Part shown: positions 21,452 through 28,913 of the stretch, piece after piece
Position numbering within the stretch: position 1 is the first letter of the stretch
How the letters are laid out: every line of letters begins with the position of its first letter
Source of the DNA: Eikenella sp963548155
Lineage (GTDB): Bacteria > Pseudomonadota > Gammaproteobacteria > Burkholderiales > Neisseriaceae
NCBI GenBank assembly: GCA_963548155.1
Contig: CAUUTP010000016.1
Span: 1 to 28,955, forward strand
Reading direction: 5' to 3'
Length of the DNA: 28,955 nt
The notes under the pieces: model-generated
Databases searched by the model: none
What the model was told of the DNA's origin: nothing
The model's input: the letters and a program-made list of their open reading frames with translations, nothing else
Translations under genes and position numbers: made by a program

Positions 21452-21778
21452 TTGCATATCATATTTGTTGTAGGTTGGCATTGCTGCCGACATTTTGTCT
21501 GAGTTCGTCCATCTATAGCCAAACCAATACATCGATACAAGATGAGTCAATGCGGTATCGCTGTGTGTTAATTCACAATGCCAACAGAATAACCACTGCT
21601 TCTTAAGCTAACTTGCCACCCGTCTGCTGGTGCAGCTGAACGAAGCGCAATTTTTCGGGAAACAAGGGCTTGCATGCTCGAAGCGGCGCAGCCGCAAGTT
21701 GCGAGCCCGCCCGAAAAACTGCGCGGAGTGAGGGAAGTTTGGCAAAGCCAAACCTGTGCCCGCAGTCGCTTTTCTTTG

Positions 21779-21810
21779 CTTCCTTTCTTTGGCGAAGCAA
21801 AGAAAGGAAG
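21779..21810. repeat. 13-bp perfect inverted repeat
   Basis: CTTCCTTTCTTTG (21779-21791) and CAAAGAAAGGAAG (21798-21810) form a hairpin with a six-base loop. Adjacent TTTGGCAAAGCCAAA and GCGGCGCAGCCGC hairpins suggest that 21600-21840 is one structured, possibly dispersed repeat. Confidence 0.65.
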
Positions 21811-21943
21811 TGCCCCGCGCCGGCACGAGGCGCAAAGGTGAACAGGATGCTAATGTGTGAAGGCTACCTGAAAGCTCAAATAGCTCAGAACTGCAAAAGT
21901 CAGTGCAATGGGCTCTATCCTGCCCTGCTTTTTCCACAACAAA

Positions 21944-22023
21944 AGGCTACCTGAAAGTTTAGTTTCGCAGAAATTCCGCTATGCTGCGTTTTATTGCGTT
22001 GAAGCTTCGTTTTCAGGTAGCCT
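21944..22023. repeat. DUS inverted pair upstream of the UPF0340 gene
   Basis: AGGCTACCTGAAA (21944-21956) and TTTCAGGTAGCCT (22011-22023), with flanking AAA/TTT making the stem longer. The loop (54 bases) resembles the loops after hslU and fabF (GTTTAGTTTCGCAGAAA, GCTGCGTT), so these DUS-hairpin units themselves appear related. Confidence 0.7.
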
Positions 22024-22145
22024 TTTGCCAACCGCCGAGCCGTATCTTATCCTCCATCAAAACCATTCCCGCCCAAAGCTGCTAAAATCTTTCCAGCCGC
22101 CCGTTTTGCGGCAATAAGCAAAAATAAGCATAAAGGAGGCATCTC

Positions 22146-22709
22146 ATGGATCTAGCCCAATTAGCCGAACAAACCCGCGCCCTGGCGCTTGATATCCTGC
22201 ACCAATCCGCCATCGGCGAAGGGCAGATTTTTGTGCTCGGCCTGTCCACCAGCGAAGTGATCGGCGGCCGTATCGGCAAAAATTCCAATCAGGAAGTGGG
22301 CGAAGTAGTCGTGAAAACCCTGCTCGACATCCTGAACGAACGCAAAATCTACCTTGCCGTGCAAGGCTGCGAGCACATCAACCGCGCCTTGGCCGTGGAG
22401 CGCGAGCTGACCGAACAATACGGACTGGAAATCGTGAATGTATTGCCCGGCTTGCATGCCGGCGGCAGCGCCCAATTGGCTGCCTTCAAATATATGCGCG
22501 ACCCGGTGGAAGTGGAATTCATCACCGCCCACGCCGGGCTCGACATCGGCGACACTTCCATCGGTATGCACATCAAACACGTGCAAATCCCCCTGCGCCC
22601 GCAACAGCGCGAACTGGGCGCTGCCCACGTTTGCGCCCTCGCCAGCCGCCCGCGCCTGATCGGCGGCGAACGCGCCGGACACTATAAAGACAGCATTCGC
22701 CGCGTGTAA
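22146..22709 (+). CDS. UPF0340 (DUF436, YwlG-like) protein
   Basis: A 187-residue protein that matches the TIGR01440/UPF0340 family along its whole length: GQIFVLGLSTSEVIGGRIGK, VQGCEHINRALAVERELTEQ, VLPGLHAGGSAQLAAFKYM, DPVEVEFITAHAGLDIGDTS and RPRLIGGERAGHYKDSIR. The family is conserved, best known from B. subtilis YwlG, and its biochemical role is not established to my knowledge. A strong Shine-Dalgarno (AAAGGAGG) lies seven bases before the ATG. A DUS hairpin follows, so it is probably a single-gene unit. Confidence 0.92.
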   Translation: MDLAQLAEQTRALALDILHQSAIGEGQIFVLGLSTSEVIGGRIGKNSNQEVGEVVVKTLLDILNERKIYLAVQGCEHINRALAVERELTEQYGLEIVNVLPGLHAGGSAQLAAFKYMRDPVEVEFITAHAGLDIGDTSIGMHIKHVQIPLRPQQRELGAAHVCALASRPRLIGGERAGHYKDSIRRV

Positions 22710-22727
22710 CACCAAGCGGCAGGACAA

Positions 22728-22789
22728 AGGCTACCTGAAAGCGCGAACCGCAATGCAGTTTAAATTGCGGTGCACTTTTCAGGTAGCCT
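22728..22789 (+). terminator. DUS hairpin with nested stem after the UPF0340 gene
   Basis: AGGCTACCTGAAA (22728-22740) and TTTCAGGTAGCCT (22777-22789) enclose a second stem ACCGCAAT / ATTGCGGT. The right arm is followed by TTCTCTTTCC. Confidence 0.75.
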
Positions 22790-22846
22790 TTCTCTTTCCT
22801 CCTCGCCAATACTGCTACAATGCCCTCCTTTCCATTTTTCTGCCAA

Positions 22847-22859
22847 AGGCTACCTGAAA
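22847..22859 (+). repeat. DUS fused to the start codon of the S9 peptidase gene
   Basis: AGGCTACCTGAAA runs directly into ATG (AAAGGCTACCTGAAAATG). The AAAGG lies 10 bases before the start and is the only Shine-Dalgarno-like sequence. Confidence 0.8.
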
Positions 22860-24878
22860 ATGTCTGCCGACCGCTATGCCGTGTTTGAAAACCTCAATGC
22901 TCCCGAAACTGCCGCATTTGCCGCTGCCGAACATGCGCAAACGCAAGCCTGGCTGGACAGCCGGCCGGATTACGAGCCGCTGCGCCGCGATATTTTGGCG
23001 GTGTTGCAAGACGAGCAGCAGATTCCGTTTTGCCAGGAGCACCGCGCGCGGATGTATCACTTTTATCAGAGCGAGGAGTTTCCGAAGGGTGTGTACCGCG
23101 TGTGCAGCGCGGCTTCGTATCGCGCCGGGCTGCCGGAATGGGAGGTGTTGTTTTCGGTGGCGGATTTTGATGCGGTGTTGGGTGCGGATGTGTATTTAGA
23201 CGGCGTGTCGCACTATGTGGAGCAGCCGAACCGGGTGCTGCTCTCGCTCAGCCCGGGCGGCGGCGATGCGGCGTTTACGCTGGAATTTGATTTGGAAACG
23301 CGTCAGGTGGTGCCCAACGGTTTTCACTTTCCGGCGGGCAAAAACCACATTGCCTGGCGCGATGAAGACAGCGTGTGGGTGTGCCCGGCTTGGGACGAGC
23401 GCCAGCTCACGGCTTCGGGCTATCCGCGCGAGGCGTGGCTGTTGCGGCGCGGGCAGAGCTTCGAGGAGGCGCAGCCGCTGCTGCAAACGGCGGCGGAGTC
23501 GGTGTGGGTGCACGCTTGGCGTTATCTGGATGCGCAGGGTGCGCCGCTGGATTTGCTGGAAGAAAGCACGGGCTTTTTCAGCCGCCGTTATTTTCAGGTA
23601 GCCTCAGACGGGGCGCTGCTGCCTTTGGGGCTACCTGAAACTTGTGAAATTTGCGGTTATTTGGGCGGCTGGCTGCTGGTGTTGCTCAAGCACGACTGGC
23701 TGCGGGCAAATCAAAGTTATGCGGCGGGCAGCTTGGTGGCGGTGAAGCTGAACAAGGGCGTGCTGGGGCAGGCGCAATGCCTGTTTGCGCCGCAGGCGGG
23801 GCAGTCGGTGGAGAGCGTGGAAACCACGCGCCATTTTGTGGCTGCTACCTTGCTGGACAATGTTTCAGGTAGCCTCAAGGCTTGGCGTCTGCAGCAGGGG
23901 CAGTGGCAGCCAGCTGAAGTGCCCGAGCTGCCGCTGGAAGGGGCGGGCGTGCTGGAGTTTGCCGACCAGCCTTGGGGCGGTGATGTGCTGTATATCGCGG
24001 CCAGCAGCTTCCTTTCGCCGCTCACGCTCTATACGCTGGATTTGCAGCGGCAGGAGTGGTGCGTGATGCGCCGCCAGCCTGCGCAGTTTGATCCGGAGGG
24101 GGTAAGCGTGCAGCAGTTGCACGCTGTGTCGGCCGATGGCGAGCGCATTCCGTATTATCACGTGGGCGGCGGCGAGCCGAGCGCGCCCGCGCTGGTGTAT
24201 GCCTACGGCGGCTTCGGCGTGCCGGAACTGCCGCATTATTTGGGCGTCATCGGCCGGCATTGGCTTGCGCAGGGTGGTGCGTTTGTGTTGGCCAACATTC
24301 GGGGCGGTGGCGAATTCGGCCCGGCCTGGCATGCTGCCGCCCAAGGCGCGGCGCGCAAACACAAAAGCGCGGAAGATTTGGTGGCCGTGGCGCAGGATTT
24401 GGCCGTGCGCGGTTTGTCTGCGCCCGAACGCATTGTGCTGCAGGGCGGCAGCAACGGCGGGCTGGTGTGCGCCGCCGCTTATTGTGCCGTGCCGCAAAGC
24501 ATCGGCAGCATGGTGTGCGAAGTGCCGCTCACCGATATGTTGCACTATCCGCACCTCTTGGCCGGCGCTTCGTGGCAGGAAGAATACGGTAATCCCGATG
24601 CTGAGCCGGATAGAGGCTACCTGAAAAAACTTTCGCCCTACCACAATCTGCACGATGGCCAAACCTACCCGCCCGCCCTCATTACCACCAATCTGAGTGA
24701 CGACCGCGTGCATCCCGCCCATGCGCTCAAATTCCACGCCCGCTTGCGCGAAATCGGCGTGAACAGCCGCCTCTACGCTCCCGAAGCCGGCGGGCATGCG
24801 GGCAACGCCTCGCAGGAAGAAGTGGCCGCCGAGCTGGCTGCCGTGCTGGTGTTTTTGCGTCAAACGGTGGGCAAATAG
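22860..24878 (+). CDS. Prolyl oligopeptidase-family serine peptidase (S9A)
   Basis: A 672-residue peptidase with an N-terminal beta-propeller (about residues 60-400) and a C-terminal alpha/beta hydrolase. The hydrolase shows YAYGGFGVPELPHYLG, ANIRGGGEFGPAWHAAAQG, the nucleophile motif QGGSNGGLVCAAA (Ser531), acid DDRVHPAHALKFHARL and catalytic His in EAGGHAGNAS. Such enzymes cleave short peptides after Pro or basic residues; no signal peptide is seen, so it is probably cytoplasmic. Four DUS or near-DUS sites are coded inside (YFQVASDG, LPETCE, VSGSLKAW, RGYLKKL). The frame opens at 22770, but the ATG at 22860 is chosen because homologous sequence starts there and the earlier part is DUS-hairpin DNA. 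Confidence 0.92.
   Translation: MSADRYAVFENLNAPETAAFAAAEHAQTQAWLDSRPDYEPLRRDILAVLQDEQQIPFCQEHRARMYHFYQSEEFPKGVYRVCSAASYRAGLPEWEVLFSVADFDAVLGADVYLDGVSHYVEQPNRVLLSLSPGGGDAAFTLEFDLETRQVVPNGFHFPAGKNHIAWRDEDSVWVCPAWDERQLTASGYPREAWLLRRGQSFEEAQPLLQTAAESVWVHAWRYLDAQGAPLDLLEESTGFFSRRYFQVASDGALLPLGLPETCEICGYLGGWLLVLLKHDWLRANQSYAAGSLVAVKLNKGVLGQAQCLFAPQAGQSVESVETTRHFVAATLLDNVSGSLKAWRLQQGQWQPAEVPELPLEGAGVLEFADQPWGGDVLYIAASSFLSPLTLYTLDLQRQEWCVMRRQPAQFDPEGVSVQQLHAVSADGERIPYYHVGGGEPSAPALVYAYGGFGVPELPHYLGVIGRHWLAQGGAFVLANIRGGGEFGPAWHAAAQGAARKHKSAEDLVAVAQDLAVRGLSAPERIVLQGGSNGGLVCAAAYCAVPQSIGSMVCEVPLTDMLHYPHLLAGASWQEEYGNPDAEPDRGYLKKLSPYHNLHDGQTYPPALITTNLSDDRVHPAHALKFHARLREIGVNSRLYAPEAGGHAGNASQEEVAAELAAVLVFLRQTVGK
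23592..23640. repeat. Inverted DUS pair inside the S9 peptidase gene
   Basis: TTTCAGGTAGCCT (23592-23604) and GGGCTACCTGAAA (23628-23640, one mismatch) form a potential hairpin within coding DNA, in the propeller region. Other internal sites are at 23863-23875 and 24613-24625. Confidence 0.75.
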
Positions 24879-25155
24879 TGGCATGGTTGTAGCGGATACC
24901 GGGCCGGCTAACGCTATAGTTGTTGGCGAAATTTCACTATCAAGGCAGATGCCAACCATTGCCTGTTTATATCGGCTTTTTGGCGCAGTTTGCAAAGGCC
25001 GTGCGCTATGCTAATATGCGCACCGTTATTTTCAGGTAGCCTCAAAATCTTTGTAGGGCATGGATAGCAAAACGCATATAAATCCGTTACAATGCCATTT
25101 TTAGAGAACTACCTTTAAAATTTTTCCCCGTTTATTTAAGGACAAGGACCCCACA
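24879..25155. other. Intergenic region upstream of acpP
   Basis: Non-coding, 277 bases. A minus-oriented DUS is at 25030-25042. An AT-rich leader follows with TACAAT at 25088-25093 and CATATA at 25075-25080 as possible -10 boxes; TTGTAG at 25051-25056 is a possible -35 for the latter (18-base spacer). No hairpin terminator of the usual DUS-pair type follows the S9 gene here. Confidence 0.45.
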
Positions 25156-25392
25156 ATGGAAAATATCGAACAACGTGTGAAGAAAATCGTTGCCGAACAA
25201 TTGGGTAAGAGCGAAAGCGAAGTGAAAAACGAATCTTCTTTCAGCGAAGATTTGGGCGCCGACTCTCTGGACGTGGTTGAGCTGGTAATGGCTTTGGAAG
25301 AAGCTTTCGGCTGCGACATCCCCGATGAGGAAGCTGAAAAAATCACTACCGTTCAACAAGCCATTGACTTCGTTACTTCCCGCTCCAACTAA
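25156..25392 (+). CDS. acpP: Acyl carrier protein
   Basis: ACP carries growing acyl chains on a phosphopantetheine arm through type II fatty acid synthesis. The 78-residue acidic protein begins MENIEQRVKKIVAEQLGKSE and has the modification motif LGADSLDVVEL with Ser37 as attachment site. It is monocistronic or read through into fabF: an intrinsic terminator lies after it and the gap to fabF is 117 bases. AAGGACAAGGAC precedes the ATG. Confidence 0.98.
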   Translation: MENIEQRVKKIVAEQLGKSESEVKNESSFSEDLGADSLDVVELVMALEEAFGCDIPDEEAEKITTVQQAIDFVTSRSN

Positions 25393-25422
25393 TCGGCAGC
25401 AGGTTTAACAGCAGAATATCAG

Positions 25423-25463
25423 CCTCTGCCCCGGCGTATTTCCCGCCAAGGGCAGAGGTTTTT
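25423..25463 (+). terminator. Intrinsic terminator/attenuator between acpP and fabF
   Basis: CCTCTGCCC (25423-25431) and GGGCAGAGG (25450-25458) followed by TTTTTG. It lies about 30 bases after acpP and about 50 before fabF, and would let acpP be expressed well above fabF. Confidence 0.85.
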
Positions 25464-25509
25464 GTTATTGCGGCCGCTTTCGGGCAGGCCGAAGGATAGA
25501 TAAACAATC

Positions 25510-26757
25510 ATGAGTCAGAGAAGAGTAGTGGTAACCGGGCTGGGGCAGATTTCCCCGGTGGGCAACAATGTGGCCGATGCCTGGCAAAACCTGTTGTCCG
25601 GCGTGAGCGGCATTGGCCGGATTACTCGTTTTGATGCGGGCGAATTGAGTGCCCAAATTGCCGGCGAAGTGAAAGATTTCCAAATCGGCGATTACATCGG
25701 CGCCAAAGAAGCGCGCCGCATGGATGCCTTTATCCACTACGGCATTGCCGCTGCCTTGCAGGCGGTGGCCGACGCCGGGCTGGACGACTACGCCGCCTTG
25801 GATAAAACCCGCGTGGGCGTGAACATCGGTTCCGGTATTGGCGGCCTGCCTTCCATTGAAGAAACCGGCATCGTGGTGCACGAAAACGGCCCGCGCCGCA
25901 TCAACCCCTTCTTTATTCCCGGATCGTTGATCAACCTGATTGCCGGCCACGTTACCATCCTTAAAGGCTACCAAGGTCCCAGCTACGGCATTGTGTCGGC
26001 CTGCACCACCGGTGCGCACTGTATCGGCGATGCTGCCCGCATGATTCAATATGGCGATGCCGACGTGATGGTGGCCGGCGGTGCTGAAGGCGCGGTGTGT
26101 ATGCTCGGCGTGGGCGGTTTTGCCGCCATGAAGGCGTTGTCTACCCGTAATGACGATCCCGCCACTGCTTCCCGCCCGTGGGATAAAGACCGCGACGGCT
26201 TCGTGATGGGTGAAGGTGCCGGCGTGCTGGTGTTGGAAGAATACGAACACGCCAAAAAACGCGGCGCAAAAATCTACGCCGAACTGGCCGGTTTCGGTAT
26301 GAGCTCCGATGCACACCACATTACGGCGCCCAATGCCGAAGGCCCAGCATTGGCTGTGGCACGCGCCTTGAAAGATGCCGGCCTCAATCCGAGCGACATC
26401 GATTATGTGAACGCGCACGGCACATCTACCCCGCTGGGCGATGCCAACGAAACCACCGCGCTGAAACTTGCCTTCGGCGAGCACGCCAAAAAACTGGTGG
26501 TCAACTCCACCAAATCCATGACCGGCCACCTGCTCGGTGGTGCCGGCGGTGTGGAAGCCGTGTATTCCGTGTTGGCGCTGTATCACCAAAAATCACCGCC
26601 CACCATCAACATCTTCGAGCAAGACGTTGAAGGCGGCTGCGATTTGGATTACTGCGCCAACGAAGCCCGCGACCTGTCCATCCGTGCCGCCATTTCCAAC
26701 TCATTCGGCTTCGGCGGCACCAACGGCACGCTGGCGTTCAAGCGCTTTGACGGCTGA
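25510..26757 (+). CDS. fabF: Beta-ketoacyl-ACP synthase II
   Basis: FabF elongates acyl-ACP with malonyl-ACP. The 415-residue thiolase-fold enzyme has the Cys-His-His triad: SACTTGAHCIGDA (nucleophile Cys), NAHGTSTPLGD (His) and STKSMTGHLLGGAGG (His, with the preceding Lys). The C-terminus NSFGFGGTNGTLAFKRFDG is the usual glycine-rich end. AAGGA lies about 14 bases before the ATG. It sits downstream of acpP, a common pairing, and is followed by a DUS terminator. Confidence 0.98.
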   Translation: MSQRRVVVTGLGQISPVGNNVADAWQNLLSGVSGIGRITRFDAGELSAQIAGEVKDFQIGDYIGAKEARRMDAFIHYGIAAALQAVADAGLDDYAALDKTRVGVNIGSGIGGLPSIEETGIVVHENGPRRINPFFIPGSLINLIAGHVTILKGYQGPSYGIVSACTTGAHCIGDAARMIQYGDADVMVAGGAEGAVCMLGVGGFAAMKALSTRNDDPATASRPWDKDRDGFVMGEGAGVLVLEEYEHAKKRGAKIYAELAGFGMSSDAHHITAPNAEGPALAVARALKDAGLNPSDIDYVNAHGTSTPLGDANETTALKLAFGEHAKKLVVNSTKSMTGHLLGGAGGVEAVYSVLALYHQKSPPTINIFEQDVEGGCDLDYCANEARDLSIRAAISNSFGFGGTNGTLAFKRFDG

Positions 26758-26783
26758 TTAAACGCCAGTATTTAGAGTATAAA

Positions 26784-26855
26784 AGGCTACCTGAAAACGT
26801 GGCGAAGCGGAGTTTCTGCGAAGTTCAAATCCGTTTGCCGTTTTTCAGGTAGCCT
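26784..26855 (+). terminator. DUS inverted pair after fabF
   Basis: AGGCTACCTGAAA (26784-26796) and TTTCAGGTAGCCT (26843-26855), with flanking AAA and TTT, form a long-looped hairpin (46-base loop) 27 bases after fabF and about 30 bases before gpsA. Confidence 0.75.
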
Positions 26856-26886
26856 TTATCACAAGCAACCAACACAGGAGCACACT

Positions 26887-27867
26887 ATGCAAATCTGCAT
26901 CATCGGCGCCGGCGCCTGGGGCACTGCCCTTGCCATCCACTTTGCCCAAAACGGCCAGCAAGTTTGCCTGTGGACACGCGAAACCGAACATGCCGCCGCC
27001 ATGCGTGCCGAGCGCATCAACTCAGGCTACCTGAAAGATTTCCCCTTCCCCGAAGCACTCAGCATTGCCGATACGCCGCCGCCCAAGCCTGAGCTTGTTA
27101 TCATTGCCACGCCCACCGCCGGCCTGCGCGGCAGTTTGCAAACCATGCGGCAATGGAGCTGGGGCGATATTCCCGTGCTCACCGCCTGCAAAGGTTTCGA
27201 GCAGGGCAGCGGCCTACTGCCGCACCAAGTCGCCCGCCAAGAGCTGCCGGACAACCCGCGCATCGGTATTTTGTCCGGTCCCAGTTTTGCCCAAGAATTG
27301 GCGCAACAGTTGCCCTGCGCCGTTACCCTCGCCTCCGACAACACGGCTTGGATTGAATCACTCGCCGCCGCACTTAGCTCCGCTGTACTGCGCCTGTATG
27401 CCAACGACGATATGGTGGGCGTGGGCGTGGGCGGTGCCGTGAAAAATGTGATGGCCATCGCGGTGGGCATTGCCGACGGTCTGCAATACGGCCTCAATGC
27501 CCGCGCCGCCCTGATGACGCGCGGCCTGGCCGAAATCAACCGCTTGGCACTGGCCTTGGGTGCCAAGCAAACCACTCTGATGGGTTTGGCCGGCATGGGC
27601 GACCTGATCCTTACCTGCACCGGCTCGCTCTCGCGCAACCGACAAGTCGGCCTCAAACTGGCCGAAGGCAAGCCCTTGCCCGTGATTTTGTCCGAACTCG
27701 GCCATGTGGCCGAAGGCGTGTACACCATCCGAGAAGCTGGAGCGCAGGCAGCCAAACTTGGTATTGAAATGCCCATCACGCGCATCCTGAACGAGCTTTT
27801 AGACGGCCGTGTTGATGTGAATGATGTGGCCGAGCGGTTGATGCTGCGCGAAATCCGCAGCGAATAA
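26887..27867 (+). CDS. gpsA: NAD(P)-dependent glycerol-3-phosphate dehydrogenase
   Basis: GpsA reduces dihydroxyacetone phosphate to sn-glycerol 3-phosphate, the backbone for phospholipids. The 326-residue protein has the Rossmann motif IIGAGAWGTALA (GAGAWG at residues 7-12), LSGPSFAQELA, the catalytic Lys segment GVGGAVKNVMAIAVGIADGL, and GMGDLILTCTGSLSRNRQVG. A DUS at 27024-27036 is coded within it as SGYLKD, at the position of the family's N..YL motif. AGGAG lies eight bases before the ATG. It follows fabF, so lipid genes are grouped. Confidence 0.97.
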   Translation: MQICIIGAGAWGTALAIHFAQNGQQVCLWTRETEHAAAMRAERINSGYLKDFPFPEALSIADTPPPKPELVIIATPTAGLRGSLQTMRQWSWGDIPVLTACKGFEQGSGLLPHQVARQELPDNPRIGILSGPSFAQELAQQLPCAVTLASDNTAWIESLAAALSSAVLRLYANDDMVGVGVGGAVKNVMAIAVGIADGLQYGLNARAALMTRGLAEINRLALALGAKQTTLMGLAGMGDLILTCTGSLSRNRQVGLKLAEGKPLPVILSELGHVAEGVYTIREAGAQAAKLGIEMPITRILNELLDGRVDVNDVAERLMLREIRSE

Positions 27868-27944
27868 TTACCACCGAACCTATCTTGCCATCGTAATGCG
27901 AGCGGATTTTACAGAAGGTATTTAATTATAAATTTTCCCAGTGT

Positions 27945-27975
27945 TTGTTCCGTATGGCGCAAGTTTCAGTATAAT
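27945..27975 (+). promoter_or_regulatory. Candidate promoter of the coiled-coil-zapA operon
   Basis: A perfect TATAAT at 27970-27975. A TTGTTC at 27945-27950 gives a 19-base spacer, rather long. Transcription would start near 27982, about 45 bases before the coiled-coil gene. Confidence 0.5.
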
Positions 27976-28026
27976 GCGGCCAGGTTGCTGATTCTGGCAG
28001 CCAGAGATTTAGCAAGAGACAGATTC

Positions 28027-28362
28027 ATGAATAATCAACTTGAACATTTGCAAAACTCCATCGAAACACTGGGGAGCCGTTATCAGGCTGCTGTGCGTGA
28101 AAAGCAGGCGCTGAGCAAAAAAATCAGCGAGATGGATGCGGCTTGGCAGAAACAGCGCCATGATCATCGCGCTACTATGGATGGCTTGCAACTGGCCTAT
28201 AGTGAAAGAATGTCACGCATGGAGCGCGAGCTCACCAGCCAGATTGAAGCCCTACAGCAAGAAAACGCTGCTTACCGCAAGCTATTGGAGCAAAGTGCCG
28301 CAGATATCCGCGCCTTGCTACAACGCTTGCCGATGCCCGCCGCTAAGGAGCAGGTTGTATGA
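28027..28362 (+). CDS. Coiled-coil protein upstream of zapA
   Basis: A 111-residue protein, mostly a long coiled coil: LEHLQNSIETLGSRYQAAVREK, KISEMDAAWQKQ, RMERELTSQIEALQQENAAYRKLLEQ. It has no signal peptide or membrane segment. Its stop codon overlaps the zapA start (ATGA), so the two are translationally coupled and may act together at the division site. It could be a ZapB-like or TIGR02449-type protein; I cannot confirm the family by sequence alone. The ATG at 28027 is chosen over an earlier in-frame start at 27985, because the latter lies about where transcription from the candidate promoter would begin. Confidence 0.8.
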   Translation: MNNQLEHLQNSIETLGSRYQAAVREKQALSKKISEMDAAWQKQRHDHRATMDGLQLAYSERMSRMERELTSQIEALQQENAAYRKLLEQSAADIRALLQRLPMPAAKEQVV

Positions 28363-28655
28363 GTATCGAACAAGTCAATGTAGATATCCTAGGGCGCCAG
28401 TTCAACATCGGCACGCCCAACAGCGAGAAAGAAACTTTGCTGCAGGCGGTGCATATGCTGAACCAGAAGATTGGCGTGATCCAATCTTCCGGCCGGATTG
28501 TGGAAACCGACAAAATAGTGATTATGGCTGCGCTGAACCTCACCCACGACCTGCTTAAAATGAGCGCGAAAGATGGTTTGGCAATTGGCGAAATTGAGCG
28601 TAGAATAAGCACCATGATTGAAAGTTGCGATAAAGCACTTGATTTGGAAAAGTAA
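28359..28655 (+). CDS. zapA: Cell division protein ZapA
   Basis: ZapA cross-links FtsZ protofilaments. The 98-residue protein has an N-terminal globular part, VNVDILGRQFNIGTPNSEKETLLQAVHMLNQKI, and a C-terminal coiled coil, VETDKIVIMAALNLTHDLL and onward, as in the family. Its location, coupled to a coiled-coil gene upstream and followed by 6S RNA, is the order found in many gamma- and betaproteobacteria. Confidence 0.93.
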   Translation: MSIEQVNVDILGRQFNIGTPNSEKETLLQAVHMLNQKIGVIQSSGRIVETDKIVIMAALNLTHDLLKMSAKDGLAIGEIERRISTMIESCDKALDLEK

Positions 28656-28667
28656 ACCGATTATTCT
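28639..28667 (+). promoter_or_regulatory. Promoter of the 6S RNA gene
   Basis: TTGATT (28639-28644), a 17-base spacer, and TATTCT (28662-28667). The predicted start, about seven bases downstream, coincides with the first base of the closing stem of 6S RNA at 28675. The -35 overlaps the last codons of zapA. Confidence 0.7.
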
Positions 28668-28674
28668 TCTTTAT

Positions 28675-28848
28675 AACCCTGCGGTGTTTGTGAAGGCACA
28701 CTATTCCTTTGAACCAATAATTTCGCTTCAGGCTGCAGATTGAGTGGTGGGCGTGCGCGTTCCTCGTGGACGTACCCGAAACTGCCGGAAGTGGCCAACC
28801 TTGATTCAAGGTTCAAGCGAATCGAGCCAAAGCGGCATTCGCGGGGTT
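28675..28848 (+). ncRNA. ssrS: 6S RNA
   Basis: 6S RNA mimics an open promoter and sequesters sigma-70 RNA polymerase in stationary phase. The evidence is position directly after zapA, a perfect nine-pair closing stem between AACCCTGCG (28675-28683) and CGCGGGGTT (28840-28848, with one G-U), and 6S-like internal segments: a purine-rich ATTGAGTGGTGGGCGTGCGC, GTTCCTCGTGGACGTACCCG, and a central unpaired region. Length, about 174 nt, is usual. A consensus promoter and a terminator bracket it. The next gene is usually that for 5-formyltetrahydrofolate cyclo-ligase, but the window ends first. Confidence 0.88.
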
Positions 28849-28857
28849 ACCCATACT

Positions 28858-28887
28858 AAAAGCCGGTATCTTAAGATGCCGGCTTTT
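28858..28887 (+). terminator. Intrinsic terminator after 6S RNA
   Basis: AAAAGCCGGTATCTT and AAGATGCCGGCTTTT are almost perfectly complementary (one T/G mismatch), followed by GCG. Ends nine bases after the 6S RNA stem. Confidence 0.85.
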
Positions 28888-28900
28888 GCGTTGGCTGTAA

Positions 28901-28913
28901 TATAGTGAATTAA
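28901..28913 (+). repeat. Correia-type end sequence at the window edge
   Basis: TATAGTGAATTAA is identical to the first 13 bases of the Correia element at 3332 but diverges afterwards (GGCATAAG...). It may be the end of another element with a shared terminus, cut by the window. Confidence 0.35.

Larger units (their letters stand above)
21452..22145. other. Gene-free repeat-rich region
   Basis: About 690 bases without a convincing gene. From 21600 to 21840 there is a dense series of short inverted repeats, for example TTTGGCAAAGCCAAA near 21738 and a 13-bp stem at 21779-21810. The open frame crossing it (21670-21954) has low-complexity, uncharacteristic content and I do not call it. DUS copies at 21861-21873 and a pair at 21944-21956 / 22011-22023 follow. 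The end carries AATAAGCA repeated and the ribosome-binding site of the next gene. Confidence 0.6.

Noticed and set aside
21670..21954. Possible 94-residue protein in the recR-UPF0340 gap
   Set aside because: It crosses several hairpins and a DUS, has no ribosome-binding site and no recognisable domain; treated as repeat DNA.
22106..22134. TTGCGG-N17-CATAAA promoter before the UPF0340 gene
   Set aside because: Transcription would start after the ribosome-binding site (22132-22139), so it could not serve this strongly Shine-Dalgarno-led gene.
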